Shown in pieces: positions 17,368-24,695 of a stretch of DNA of 64,000 nt. The first letter of the stretch is position 1. Each line of letters begins with the position of its first letter. The notes beneath the pieces are model-generated. The model worked only from the letters and a program-made list of their open reading frames with translations. It did no database searches and was not told where the DNA came from. The translations under genes were made by a program, and so were the position numbers. Source of the stretch: Prevotella communis (GTDB lineage Bacteria; Bacteroidota; Bacteroidia; Bacteroidales; Bacteroidaceae); NCBI RefSeq assembly GCF_022024175.1, contig NZ_CP091794.1, positions 3,038,001 to 3,102,000 on the forward strand. Reading direction: 5' to 3'.

Positions 17368-19431
17368 ATGCATAGATTCATTATCAGCCTTTTGGCTGTT
17401 ATCCTCTCTACAAGTGTACGGGCCCAGATGATGGAGCCTGTACACTTCACCTCACAACTGAAGACCCTTCAGGGCAATGAGGCAGAGATTCTTTTCACCG
17501 CCATCATCGATGAGGGATGGCATGTGTATTCCACCAACCTTGGCGACGGCGGACCTGTATCGGCTACATTCAACATCGTGAAGATGGACGGTGCAGAACC
17601 CGTGGGCAAGTTGCAGACGCGCGGCAAGGAAACCAAGCAGTTCGACAAGATGTTTGATATGGAGCTGCGCTTCTTCGAGCACAAGGCCACCTTTGTGCAG
17701 AAGGTACGCTTCACCAAGCCCACCTACACCATCGACTGCTATCTGGAGTATGGCGCCTGCAATGACGAGATGTGCATGCCCCCCACCCAGGTAGAATTCA
17801 AGCAGCAGGGTAAAAGTCCTGCCGCAGCCCCGGAGAAGGGCAAGGCCGAAGTGGAGAAAAAGGCTGAAGATGAAGTGAAAGCCGAAGAAGCTATCGTTGC
17901 CGATACCGTAGCGGTAGCCGACACAGTGGCAGCAGATTCTTCAATGGTTACTGTGCCATCTTCCCCTGAGGATGCCCTCTGGGCACCCGTCATCGACGAG
18001 ATGAAGGCGATGGGAGCCGGTGACAGTCTGACCGACCACTCCCTGCTCTATATTCTCCTGATGGGTTTCGTAGGCGGTCTGTTGGCCGTACTGATGCCCT
18101 GCATCTGGCCTATCATCCCCATGACGGTAAGTTTTTTCCTGAAGCGCGCCAAAAGCGACAAGAAAAAAGGTATCCGCGATGCTATCACCTATGGACTCAG
18201 CATCATCGTGATCTACCTCGGTCTGGGACTGCTCGTCACCGCCTTCTTTGGCAGCGACACCCTCAACGCCATGTCCACCAATGCCGTGTTTAACATCTTC
18301 CTATTCCTCTTACTGGTAGTCTTCGCCCTGTCGTTCTTCGGCTGGTTCGAAATCAAACTGCCAGGCTCATGGACCGATAAAGTGGATACAAAAGCCTCGG
18401 AGACCAGCGGTCTGCTGTCTATCTTCCTCATGGCCTTCACCCTGGTGCTCGTGTCATTCTCTTGCACAGCCCCCATCATCGGTCTGCTGCTCGTCGAGAC
18501 AACCACCAGTGGCAACTGGCTGGCCCCTGCCCTTGGCATGTTTGGCTTCGCCTTCGCCCTGGCACTGCCCTTCACCCTCTTCGCCCTCTTCCCCACGTGG
18601 CTGAAGCAGGCACCGAAGTCGGGCTCATGGATGACCACCCTGAAGGTTGTCCTTGGTTTCGTCGAACTGGCCTTTGCCTTGAAATTCCTCTCCGTGGCTG
18701 ATTTGGCCTACGGCTGGCATATCCTCGACCGCGAGGTATTCCTCTCACTCTGGATTGTTATCTTTGCCCTGCTCGGAGCCTACCTCTGTGGCTGGCTGAA
18801 ATTCCAGGAAGACGAGGTTGGCGGCGACATCCGCAAACCCATGCCCGTGCTGTGTATCATGGGCGGACTTGTATCACTGGCTTTCGCCGTCTACATGGTA
18901 CCCGGTTTGTGGGGCGCCCCCTGTAAGGCCGTCAGTGCCTTTGCCCCACCAATGAACACACAGGACTTCAACCTCAATACCAAGACCGTTGAAGCACAGT
19001 TCACCGACTATGAAGCCGGTATGGCTGCTGCCCGCGCTCAGGGCAAGCCAGTCTTCATCGACTTCACCGGCTTCGGCTGCGTCAACTGTCGCAAGATGGA
19101 GGCTGCCGTATGGACCGACCAGCGCGTAGCCGACCGTCTCACCCGCGACTACGTACTCATCTCACTCTTCGTGGACGACAAGACACCACTGGCAGAACCT
19201 CTGGAGGTTACCGATGAACAGGGCAATACCAAGACCCTACGCACCGTGGGTGCCAAGTGGAGCTATCTGCAGAGCCATAAGTTCGGTGCCAACGCCCAGC
19301 CCTACTACGTCATCCTCGATCCCGTCACTGCCAGCCCCCTCAGTGGCAGTCGTGCCTACGACGAGGATATCCCCGCCTACCTGGACTTCCTCAATGGCGG
19401 TCTGGAGCGCTACCGCGAACTCACGAAATAA
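17368..19431 (+). CDS. dsbD: Thiol:disulfide interchange protein DsbD
   Basis: 687-residue three-module electron transporter. Residues 1-150: signal peptide and DsbD-alpha immunoglobulin-like domain with YGACNDEMCMPP, matching the redox pair of E. coli nDsbD. Residues 150-215: acidic alanine-rich linker. Residues 225-520: eight or so membrane segments with the conserved membrane cysteines in LMPCIWPIIPM and SFSCTAPIIGL. C-terminal thioredoxin domain with GFGCVNCRKME and a cis-proline in AQPYYVIL. It moves electrons from cytoplasmic thioredoxin to the periplasm. Last gene of the redox unit; a strong terminator follows. Confidence 0.93.
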   Translation: MHRFIISLLAVILSTSVRAQMMEPVHFTSQLKTLQGNEAEILFTAIIDEGWHVYSTNLGDGGPVSATFNIVKMDGAEPVGKLQTRGKETKQFDKMFDMELRFFEHKATFVQKVRFTKPTYTIDCYLEYGACNDEMCMPPTQVEFKQQGKSPAAAPEKGKAEVEKKAEDEVKAEEAIVADTVAVADTVAADSSMVTVPSSPEDALWAPVIDEMKAMGAGDSLTDHSLLYILLMGFVGGLLAVLMPCIWPIIPMTVSFFLKRAKSDKKKGIRDAITYGLSIIVIYLGLGLLVTAFFGSDTLNAMSTNAVFNIFLFLLLVVFALSFFGWFEIKLPGSWTDKVDTKASETSGLLSIFLMAFTLVLVSFSCTAPIIGLLLVETTTSGNWLAPALGMFGFAFALALPFTLFALFPTWLKQAPKSGSWMTTLKVVLGFVELAFALKFLSVADLAYGWHILDREVFLSLWIVIFALLGAYLCGWLKFQEDEVGGDIRKPMPVLCIMGGLVSLAFAVYMVPGLWGAPCKAVSAFAPPMNTQDFNLNTKTVEAQFTDYEAGMAAARAQGKPVFIDFTGFGCVNCRKMEAAVWTDQRVADRLTRDYVLISLFVDDKTPLAEPLEVTDEQGNTKTLRTVGAKWSYLQSHKFGANAQPYYVILDPVTASPLSGSRAYDEDIPAYLDFLNGGLERYRELTK

Positions 19432-19454
19432 CGACCAGAATTGCATATTCAACC

Positions 19455-19488
19455 AACGGCAAGAACTTTATAATTCTTGCCGTTTTCC
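19455..19488 (+). terminator. Terminator after dsbD
   Basis: AACGGCAAGAA (19455-19465) pairs perfectly with TTCTTGCCGTT (19474-19484), then TTCC. A second hairpin serves the opposing argC gene just downstream. Confidence 0.85.
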
Positions 19489-19523
19489 ATTTGATGTAAC
19501 TGAACGCCTAAATAAAACGATAA

Positions 19524-19548
19524 AGGGGTGAACGAATTGTTCACCCCT
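19524..19548 (-). terminator. Terminator of argC
   Basis: AGGGGTGAAC (19524-19533) and GTTCACCCCT (19539-19548) form a perfect 10-bp stem with a 5-base loop. On the minus strand it is followed by TTATCGTTTTATTT. Confidence 0.82.
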
Positions 19549-19570
19549 ATGATTTTATGTATATGTGCGT

Positions 19571-20542
19571 TTAGAATGCGCTGGCTTTGAGTCGGAGACC
19601 TGCGGTCTCGTCGATGCCGAACATGATGTTCATATTCTGCACGGCCTGACCAACGGCGCCCTTCAGAAGGTTGTCAATGCAGGAAATCATGAGGAGCTGA
19701 TCCTCGTACTTCTCTACATAGACCACGGCCTTGTTGGTGTTGACCACCTGCTTGAGGTCGGGACTCTTAGTGACGAAATGGGTGAAGGCGGCATCCTTGT
19801 AGTAGTCGGCATAGATCTGCTGCACCTCTTCCAGGGACTTGTCGCACTTCGCATAGGCGGTAACGAAGATGCCGCGCGCAAAGCAGCCGCGCTGGGGGAT
19901 GAACAGCACACGACCGTCGTAGCCGGGAGCCAGTTCCTGCACCGTCTGGTTGATCTCCAGCAGGTGCTGGTGGGTGAAGGTCTTGTAAACCGAACAGTTA
20001 TCGTTGCGCCAAGAGAAATGGGTGGTGGCCCCGGGCTTCTGTCCAGCACCGGTGCTGCCGGTGATACCGTTGACATGGATATCGCCGCTGATAATGCCAG
20101 CCTTCAGGGCAGGCAGCATGGCCAGTTGGATACAGGTGGCAAAGCAGCCGGGGTTAGCCAGGTGCTGGGCCTTGCTGATGGTATCGCGATGGGTCTCAGG
20201 CAGTCCGTAAATGTAGTCGTGCGTGCCGGCAATGCGGAAGTCCTGTGCCAGATCGATAATCTTCACGTTGGCGGGGATGGTGTGCTCCTTGAGGAAGGCC
20301 TCGCTCTTGCCGTGGCCGAAGCAGAAGAAGACCACGTCGACCTGGTCGAAAGGCATCTGGTCGGTGAACTTCAGGTCGGTCTCGCCTACGAGTCCCTCAT
20401 GGACGTCGCTCACGGGGTTGCCTGCGTTGCTCTCAGAATTGGCAAAGACGATCTCTGCCTGGGGATGGTTGAGCAGCACACGGATGAGTTCACCACCAGT
20501 GTAGCCTGCAGCTCCCAGTATTCCAATCTTTATTCTTTCCAT
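19571..20542 (-). CDS. argC: N-acetyl(succinyl)-gamma-glutamyl-phosphate reductase
   Basis: 323 aa NADPH-dependent reductase that turns N-acyl-glutamyl phosphate into the semialdehyde, third step of arginine synthesis. GILGAAGYTGGELIR is the Rossmann start; the active cysteine is C133 in ANPGCFATC; GITGSTGAGQKPG follows. Given the N-succinylornithine carbamoyltransferase in this window, the true substrate is probably the succinylated form. It lies alone between a promoter of consensus type and its terminator, separated from argG by pyruvate kinase on the opposite strand. No ArgR-like TGCATA site is visible at its promoter. Confidence 0.95.
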   Translation of the reverse strand: MERIKIGILGAAGYTGGELIRVLLNHPQAEIVFANSESNAGNPVSDVHEGLVGETDLKFTDQMPFDQVDVVFFCFGHGKSEAFLKEHTIPANVKIIDLAQDFRIAGTHDYIYGLPETHRDTISKAQHLANPGCFATCIQLAMLPALKAGIISGDIHVNGITGSTGAGQKPGATTHFSWRNDNCSVYKTFTHQHLLEINQTVQELAPGYDGRVLFIPQRGCFARGIFVTAYAKCDKSLEEVQQIYADYYKDAAFTHFVTKSPDLKQVVNTNKAVVYVEKYEDQLLMISCIDNLLKGAVGQAVQNMNIMFGIDETAGLRLKASAF

Positions 20543-20590
20543 TGCTGTTCTAGGTGCTAAAAATTGTTGTTTTTATGTTCGTTTGAGGCG

Positions 20591-20622
20591 CAAAGATACT
20601 AATAAATCTACAAAGTGGCAAA
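20591..20622 (-). promoter_or_regulatory. Promoter of argC
   Basis: On the minus strand TTTG (20619-20622), 20 bases, TATCTTTG (20591-20598): a full consensus match about 50 bases upstream of the start codon. Confidence 0.78.
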
Positions 20623-20651
20623 CTTTGTGCCTGTTTTCCGAGGATTTTTTG

Positions 20652-20676
20652 TACCTTTGTACCAAATTCAAAGGTA
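20652..20676 (+). promoter_or_regulatory. Pyruvate kinase promoter with mirrored -7 box
   Basis: TACCTTTG (20652-20659) is the plus-strand -7 box, 24 bases before the pyk ATG. CAAAGGTA (20669-20676) is its exact reverse complement nine bases later. The pair is either a palindromic operator or two opposed -7 boxes. The leader would be very short. Confidence 0.6.
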
Positions 20677-20682
20677 TTAGCT

Positions 20683-22128
20683 ATGAAACAGACAAAAATC
20701 GTTGCCTCAATTAGTGACAGAAGATGTGACCCGGAGTTTATACGCGCGCTTTTCAACGCCGGTATGAACGTGGTGCGCATGAACACTGCACACGCTTCAG
20801 AGGAGGGTATCCGCCAGATTGTGAAGAATGTGCGGGAAGTGAGCCATCACATTGGCATCCTGATAGATACGAAGGGTCCTGAGGTGAGAACGACCGCCTG
20901 TGACGAACCGATTCAGTACAAGACGGGCGACGTGGTGAAGATTTTCGGACGTCCCGAGATGAACACGACGCACGACATCATCAACGTGACCTACGCCAAT
21001 TTCGCGGCTGATGTGCATGAAGGCTGTCATATCCTCTTTGACGACGGTGCCATCGACATGCAGGTGATTGGCATCAGTGGTCCACAGGTGGTGGCCCAGG
21101 TGCAGAATGACGGTGTCCTGGGGTCCAAGAAGAGCGTGAACGTGCCCGGTGTGCACATAGACCTGCCTGCGCTCACCGAGAAGGACCGTAAGAACATCAT
21201 GCTGGCCATAGAGCTGGATATCGAGTTTATTGCCCACTCGTTTGTGCGCTCGGCTGCCGACGTGAAGGCCGTGCAGGATATCCTCGATGCCAACAACTCA
21301 GATATCAAGATTATTTCGAAGATAGAGAATCAGGAGGGTGTCGACAATATCGATGAGATCATTGCAGCATCGTATGGTATCATGATTGCCCGTGGTGACC
21401 TTGGTATTGAGGTGCCCATAGAGCGCATCCCCGGTATTCAGCGCCGCATCATCCGTAAGTGTGTGCAGGCCAAGAAGCCTGTTATCGTGGCTACCCAGAT
21501 GTTGCACTCCATGATTCAGAATCCCCGTCCTACGCGTGCCGAGGTGACTGATATCGCCAACGCCATCTATTACCGTACGGACGCGCTGATGCTCTCGGGC
21601 GAGACAGCTACGGGTAAGTATCCGGTGGAGGCTGTGACGACGATGGCGCAGATTGCCGAGCAGGCCGAGCGTGACAAGTTGCGCGAGAACGATATCGAGA
21701 TCCCGCTGTCGGCCAACTGTGACATCCATGAGTTTATGTCGCACAGTGCTATCGAGGCTACAGAGAAACTGGGTGTAAAGGGTATTATCACCGACTCACT
21801 GACAGGTCTTACTGCCCGTTCGCTGGCAGCTTTCCGTGGTCCTAACCCTGTGCTGGCTATCTGTTACAACGACAAGCTGCAGCGTCTGCTGGCGCTGAGC
21901 TACGGTGTGATTCCCGTCTATCAGAAGGGTCATATCGACAGCGAGACATTGTTTATGGCCGCAGTACGTATGTTGCGCCAGAAGGGTTATGTGGAAGACG
22001 ATGACAAGATTGCCTACCTGAGTGGTAACGTGCGTGAGTGCGGCGGTACGAAGTTCCTGGAGATCAATACAGTGAAGGAACTGTTCTGCAACAAGTACCG
22101 TTTCCACCTGCCCAAGGCAGAGGAATAA
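20683..22128 (+). CDS. pyk: Pyruvate kinase
   Basis: 481 aa glycolytic enzyme that makes pyruvate and ATP from phosphoenolpyruvate and ADP. The N-terminal MNTAHAS, IKIISKIENQEG and MIARGDLGIEVPIERIPGIQRRII motifs cover the active site with its metal ligands, and TATGKYPVEAV leads to the C-terminal domain. It is full length, close to other bacterial pyruvate kinases. It interrupts the arginine set: argG lies convergent downstream and argC divergent upstream. Its promoter is a mirrored pair of -7 boxes. Confidence 0.97.
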   Translation: MKQTKIVASISDRRCDPEFIRALFNAGMNVVRMNTAHASEEGIRQIVKNVREVSHHIGILIDTKGPEVRTTACDEPIQYKTGDVVKIFGRPEMNTTHDIINVTYANFAADVHEGCHILFDDGAIDMQVIGISGPQVVAQVQNDGVLGSKKSVNVPGVHIDLPALTEKDRKNIMLAIELDIEFIAHSFVRSAADVKAVQDILDANNSDIKIISKIENQEGVDNIDEIIAASYGIMIARGDLGIEVPIERIPGIQRRIIRKCVQAKKPVIVATQMLHSMIQNPRPTRAEVTDIANAIYYRTDALMLSGETATGKYPVEAVTTMAQIAEQAERDKLRENDIEIPLSANCDIHEFMSHSAIEATEKLGVKGIITDSLTGLTARSLAAFRGPNPVLAICYNDKLQRLLALSYGVIPVYQKGHIDSETLFMAAVRMLRQKGYVEDDDKIAYLSGNVRECGGTKFLEINTVKELFCNKYRFHLPKAEE

Positions 22129-22155
22129 GTACGGGACATACATGAGATAACAAAT

Positions 22156-22189
22156 CAACGGGGATGCATCACCAGATGCACCCCCGTTG
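22156..22189. terminator. Bidirectional terminator between pyk and argG
   Basis: CAACGGGGATGCATC (22156-22170) pairs with GATGCACCCCCGTTG (22175-22189) with one A-C mismatch and a 4-base loop. It serves convergent genes; both flanks are only moderately T-rich. Confidence 0.78.
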
Positions 22190-22215
22190 TAGTTTTATGA
22201 ACTCTTTGTGTCGGA

Positions 22216-23418
22216 TCATCTCTTCTCGTCCTTGTGGATACCGTAGTACACGCGGAGTGGCGTAGAGCTGACCTTGATGAAGCCCTTGGCCTCGTCGGCA
22301 GTCCAACCAGTCTGGGTCTCACCATACTCGCCGAGTTTAGACTTCGTCAGGTCGTTGGCAGAATCGATGCCTACGGTCTCGAAACCGAAGGGACGGAGCT
22401 TCAGGATGGCGGTACCGGTGACATTGCGCTGAGAAGAGGTGAGCATCGCCTCGATATCAGGCATCACGGGCTCCAGGTACTGACTCTCGTGGAGGAACAT
22501 GCCGTACCAGTTGGCCACCTGGTCCTTCCAGTACTGCTGCCACTTAGAGAGGGTTGACTTCTCCAGCAGGCGGTGGGCCTCAATGATGAGCTTAGGAGCG
22601 GCAGCCTCGAAACCTACGCGGCCCTTGATACCGATGATGGTATCGCCCACGTTGGCATCACGGCCGATGGCGTAGCTGGCACCGATCTCCTCAATCTTCT
22701 GGATAGCCTTGATCTTATCGTCGAACTGCTCGCCGTTGACAGCCACGATCTCACCCTTATCGAAGGTAATCTTCAGCAGGGCTTCCTGTTCCTTGGCCGT
22801 GACATGCTTCAGGTAGGCATCCTCGGGAAGGCCCTGAGTGGGGTCGAGCAGTTCGCCACCGCAGATAGAGGTGCCCCAGATACCTACGTTGTAAGAATAC
22901 TTCAGTTTGGTGAAGTCGGCAAAGAATCCATGCTCATTGAGGAAGTCGACCTCTTCCTTACGCGTGAGCTTCTTGTCGCGTGTCAGGGTGATAATCTCCA
23001 CGCCGGGAGCCATCACGAGGAAGGTCATGTCGAAACGGATCTGGTCGTTGCCGGCACCGGTAGAACCGTGCGCAATGGCATCGGCACCAATCTCATTGGC
23101 ATAGCGGGCGATGGCGATAGCCTGGAAGATACGCTCACTGGAAACGGAGATGGGGTAACAGTTGTTACGCAGCACGTTACCGAAAATCATGTATTTCAGT
23201 GACTTGGCGTAATACTCCTGTGTGACGTCGAGGGTCACGTATTGCACGGCGCCCAGTTTGTAGGCGTTCTCTTCATTCTTCTTCAACTGTTCAGCGCTGA
23301 AACCGCCGGTATTGGCACAGGCTGCATATACTTCGTACCCGTCCTGGGCCAGTTTCATCACGGTGTAGGAGGTGTCGAGACCTCCGCTGAATGCTACTAC
23401 GACTTTCTTCTTGCTCAT
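22216..23418 (-). CDS. argG: Argininosuccinate synthase
   Basis: 400 aa ligase that joins citrulline and aspartate using ATP. VVVAFSGGLDTSYTV is the PP-loop near the N terminus; AHGSTGAGNDQIRFD binds substrate. Length and motifs are typical. It lies seven bases downstream of the GNAT acyltransferase gene and in one unit with argR, so it is probably repressed by ArgR through the operator in front of argR. A hairpin terminator follows. Confidence 0.97.
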   Translation of the reverse strand: MSKKKVVVAFSGGLDTSYTVMKLAQDGYEVYAACANTGGFSAEQLKKNEENAYKLGAVQYVTLDVTQEYYAKSLKYMIFGNVLRNNCYPISVSSERIFQAIAIARYANEIGADAIAHGSTGAGNDQIRFDMTFLVMAPGVEIITLTRDKKLTRKEEVDFLNEHGFFADFTKLKYSYNVGIWGTSICGGELLDPTQGLPEDAYLKHVTAKEQEALLKITFDKGEIVAVNGEQFDDKIKAIQKIEEIGASYAIGRDANVGDTIIGIKGRVGFEAAAPKLIIEAHRLLEKSTLSKWQQYWKDQVANWYGMFLHESQYLEPVMPDIEAMLTSSQRNVTGTAILKLRPFGFETVGIDSANDLTKSKLGEYGETQTGWTADEAKGFIKVSSTPLRVYYGIHKDEKR

Positions 23419-23425
23419 ACTTCTT

Positions 23426-24043
23426 TTATCTTGATTGTTCTTCTAATTCCTGTAAATGCCTGATACGTGAGAGTACGTCCTCACTGAGTTTGCACGGCAG
23501 GTGTTCTGTGGGGTCGAACAGCATGGCGGTGCAGATACAGAACTTGCGGTTGCGCTCTTTCAGCACGGGATAGTTCACACAGCCCTCGCAACCTTTCCAG
23601 AAGGCCTCGTCGTCGGTCAGGTCGCCGAAAGTCACAGGCTGGTAGCCCAGGGCGGTGTTCATCTTCATCACGGCGGCACCGCTGGTCAGCGAGAAAATCT
23701 TGGCGTGGGGCCAACGGGTGCGGGCCAGCGTGAAGGTGAGGTCCTTGATGCGCTTGGCGATGTGGAGACCGCGGAAATCGGGATGTACGATAAGACCCGA
23801 GGTGGTCACGTATTGTTGGTTCTCCCATGTCTCGATATAACTGAATCCAGCAAAGCGACCGTCTTTTGTCAGGGCGATAACGGCCTTGGCCTCGGCCATC
23901 TTCTTTGCTACATATTCGTGAGTGCGCTTGGCAATACCTGTGCCGCGTACCTTAGCTGCCTCGGCGATGGTGTCGAGGATGGTGTCTACATAGATCTCGT
24001 GCTCAGGACGGGCTACAAGTACTTCAATTTCTTCTTTTTCCAT
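23426..24043 (-). CDS. GNAT-family acyltransferase in the arginine unit (candidate N-acylglutamate synthase)
   Basis: 205 aa. A GNAT fold is visible: SGLIVHPDFRGLHIAKRIKDL is the acyl-CoA binding P-loop region (R/Q-x-x-G-x-A pattern as RGLHIA), followed by FSLTSGAAVMKMNTALGY. The C-terminal part has five cysteines (WKGCEGCVNYP, KFCIC), unusual for simple GNATs. It sits between argR and argG with short spacers. The first step of arginine synthesis, acylation of glutamate, has no other candidate in the window, so an N-acetyl- or N-succinylglutamate synthase role is likely. This is inference from context. Confidence 0.7.
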   Translation of the reverse strand: MEKEEIEVLVARPEHEIYVDTILDTIAEAAKVRGTGIAKRTHEYVAKKMAEAKAVIALTKDGRFAGFSYIETWENQQYVTTSGLIVHPDFRGLHIAKRIKDLTFTLARTRWPHAKIFSLTSGAAVMKMNTALGYQPVTFGDLTDDEAFWKGCEGCVNYPVLKERNRKFCICTAMLFDPTEHLPCKLSEDVLSRIRHLQELEEQSR

Positions 24044-24064
24044 TTCTTATTTAAGGGTCAACAT

Positions 24065-24541
24065 TTATTTCAAATTGGGGACGACCTCCTTCAGCGCCTC
24101 GGTGATTTCCCTGTGGCTCACGCCTTCCTTGATGACGATAAAGATATTGTCGTCGCCGGCAATGGTGCCCAGAATCTCGGGGATGTCGCTGCGGTCAATG
24201 TTCCAGGCAATGGCACTGGCATAGCCAGGACGCGTCTTGATGACGCCCATGTTGCCTGAGAAATTGATGCTGATGAAACCTGGCATCTGCATCATCTCGC
24301 GGACAGAAGAATGGGTGCTTACGCGCTTGTACATGGACTCGTTGGGGAGTACGTAGACGTAGTTGCCGCTCATGGTGGCAGCCTTGGCAACCTTCAGTTG
24401 CTTCAAGTCACGGCTCAGCGTGGCCTGTGTCAAGTTGAAGCCCTCGTTCTGCAGTGCGTTCAACAACTCTTCCTGACTACCCATCTGCTGGCTTGAAATA
24501 ATCAGCCTCAATGCTTCCAATCTATTCTTCTTATCCTTCAT
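24065..24541 (-). CDS. argR: Arginine repressor ArgR
   Basis: 158 aa. Winged-helix DNA-binding domain at the N terminus (SQEELLNALQNEGFNLTQATLSRDLKQL) and hexamerisation/arginine-binding domain at the C terminus with GTIAGDDNIFIV. I chose the ATG giving MKDKKNRLEALRLI; an upstream start would lie at the transcription start. It heads the unit argR, acyltransferase, argG. Three TGCATA sites overlap its promoter, so autoregulation with arginine as corepressor is likely. Confidence 0.94.
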   Translation of the reverse strand: MKDKKNRLEALRLIISSQQMGSQEELLNALQNEGFNLTQATLSRDLKQLKVAKAATMSGNYVYVLPNESMYKRVSTHSSVREMMQMPGFISINFSGNMGVIKTRPGYASAIAWNIDRSDIPEILGTIAGDDNIFIVIKEGVSHREITEALKEVVPNLK

Positions 24542-24569
24542 ATTGGTATATTTATTCAGATTTGCGATG

Positions 24570-24601
24570 CAAAAGTACAACTATTTTTGCATATATCCAA
24601 A
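24570..24601 (-). promoter_or_regulatory. Promoter of the argR unit
   Basis: Minus strand: TTTG (24598-24601), 20 bases, TACTTTTG (24570-24577). Both boxes and the spacing fit the consensus. The start of the messenger would lie some 20 bases before the argR ATG. Confidence 0.78.
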
Positions 24602-24634
24602 TTTTTATGCATAAACTTTGGCTTTTGTGCATAA
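24588..24634 (-). promoter_or_regulatory. Candidate ArgR operator cluster
   Basis: Three TGCATA copies: 24588-24593 between the -33 and -7 boxes, 24609-24614 within the perfect 12-bp palindrome TTTATGCATAAA (24604-24615), and 24629-24634 in TTTGTGCATAAA. Position over the promoter fits repression. The exact ArgR motif of this group is recalled, not derived here. Confidence 0.6.
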
Positions 24635-24670
24635 AAAAAAGATGCGTCCGGTGAAGAACGCATCCTTTTT
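24635..24670 (-). terminator. Terminator of the rpo operon
   Basis: On the minus strand, AAAAAGGATGCGT, a short loop, ACGCATC, then eight T. The GATGCGT/ACGCATC stem lies at 24641-24647 and 24658-24664. It ends rpoC transcription 25 bases after the stop codon. Confidence 0.9.
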
Positions 24671-24695
24671 GAATATGAATTAAATATGTATACTT

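Noticed and set aside
19565..20560. 331-codon open frame on the plus strand opposite argC
   Set aside because: It mirrors argC over its full length, has no family resemblance and no promoter; argC on the minus strand has all catalytic motifs. It is a by-product of codon bias.
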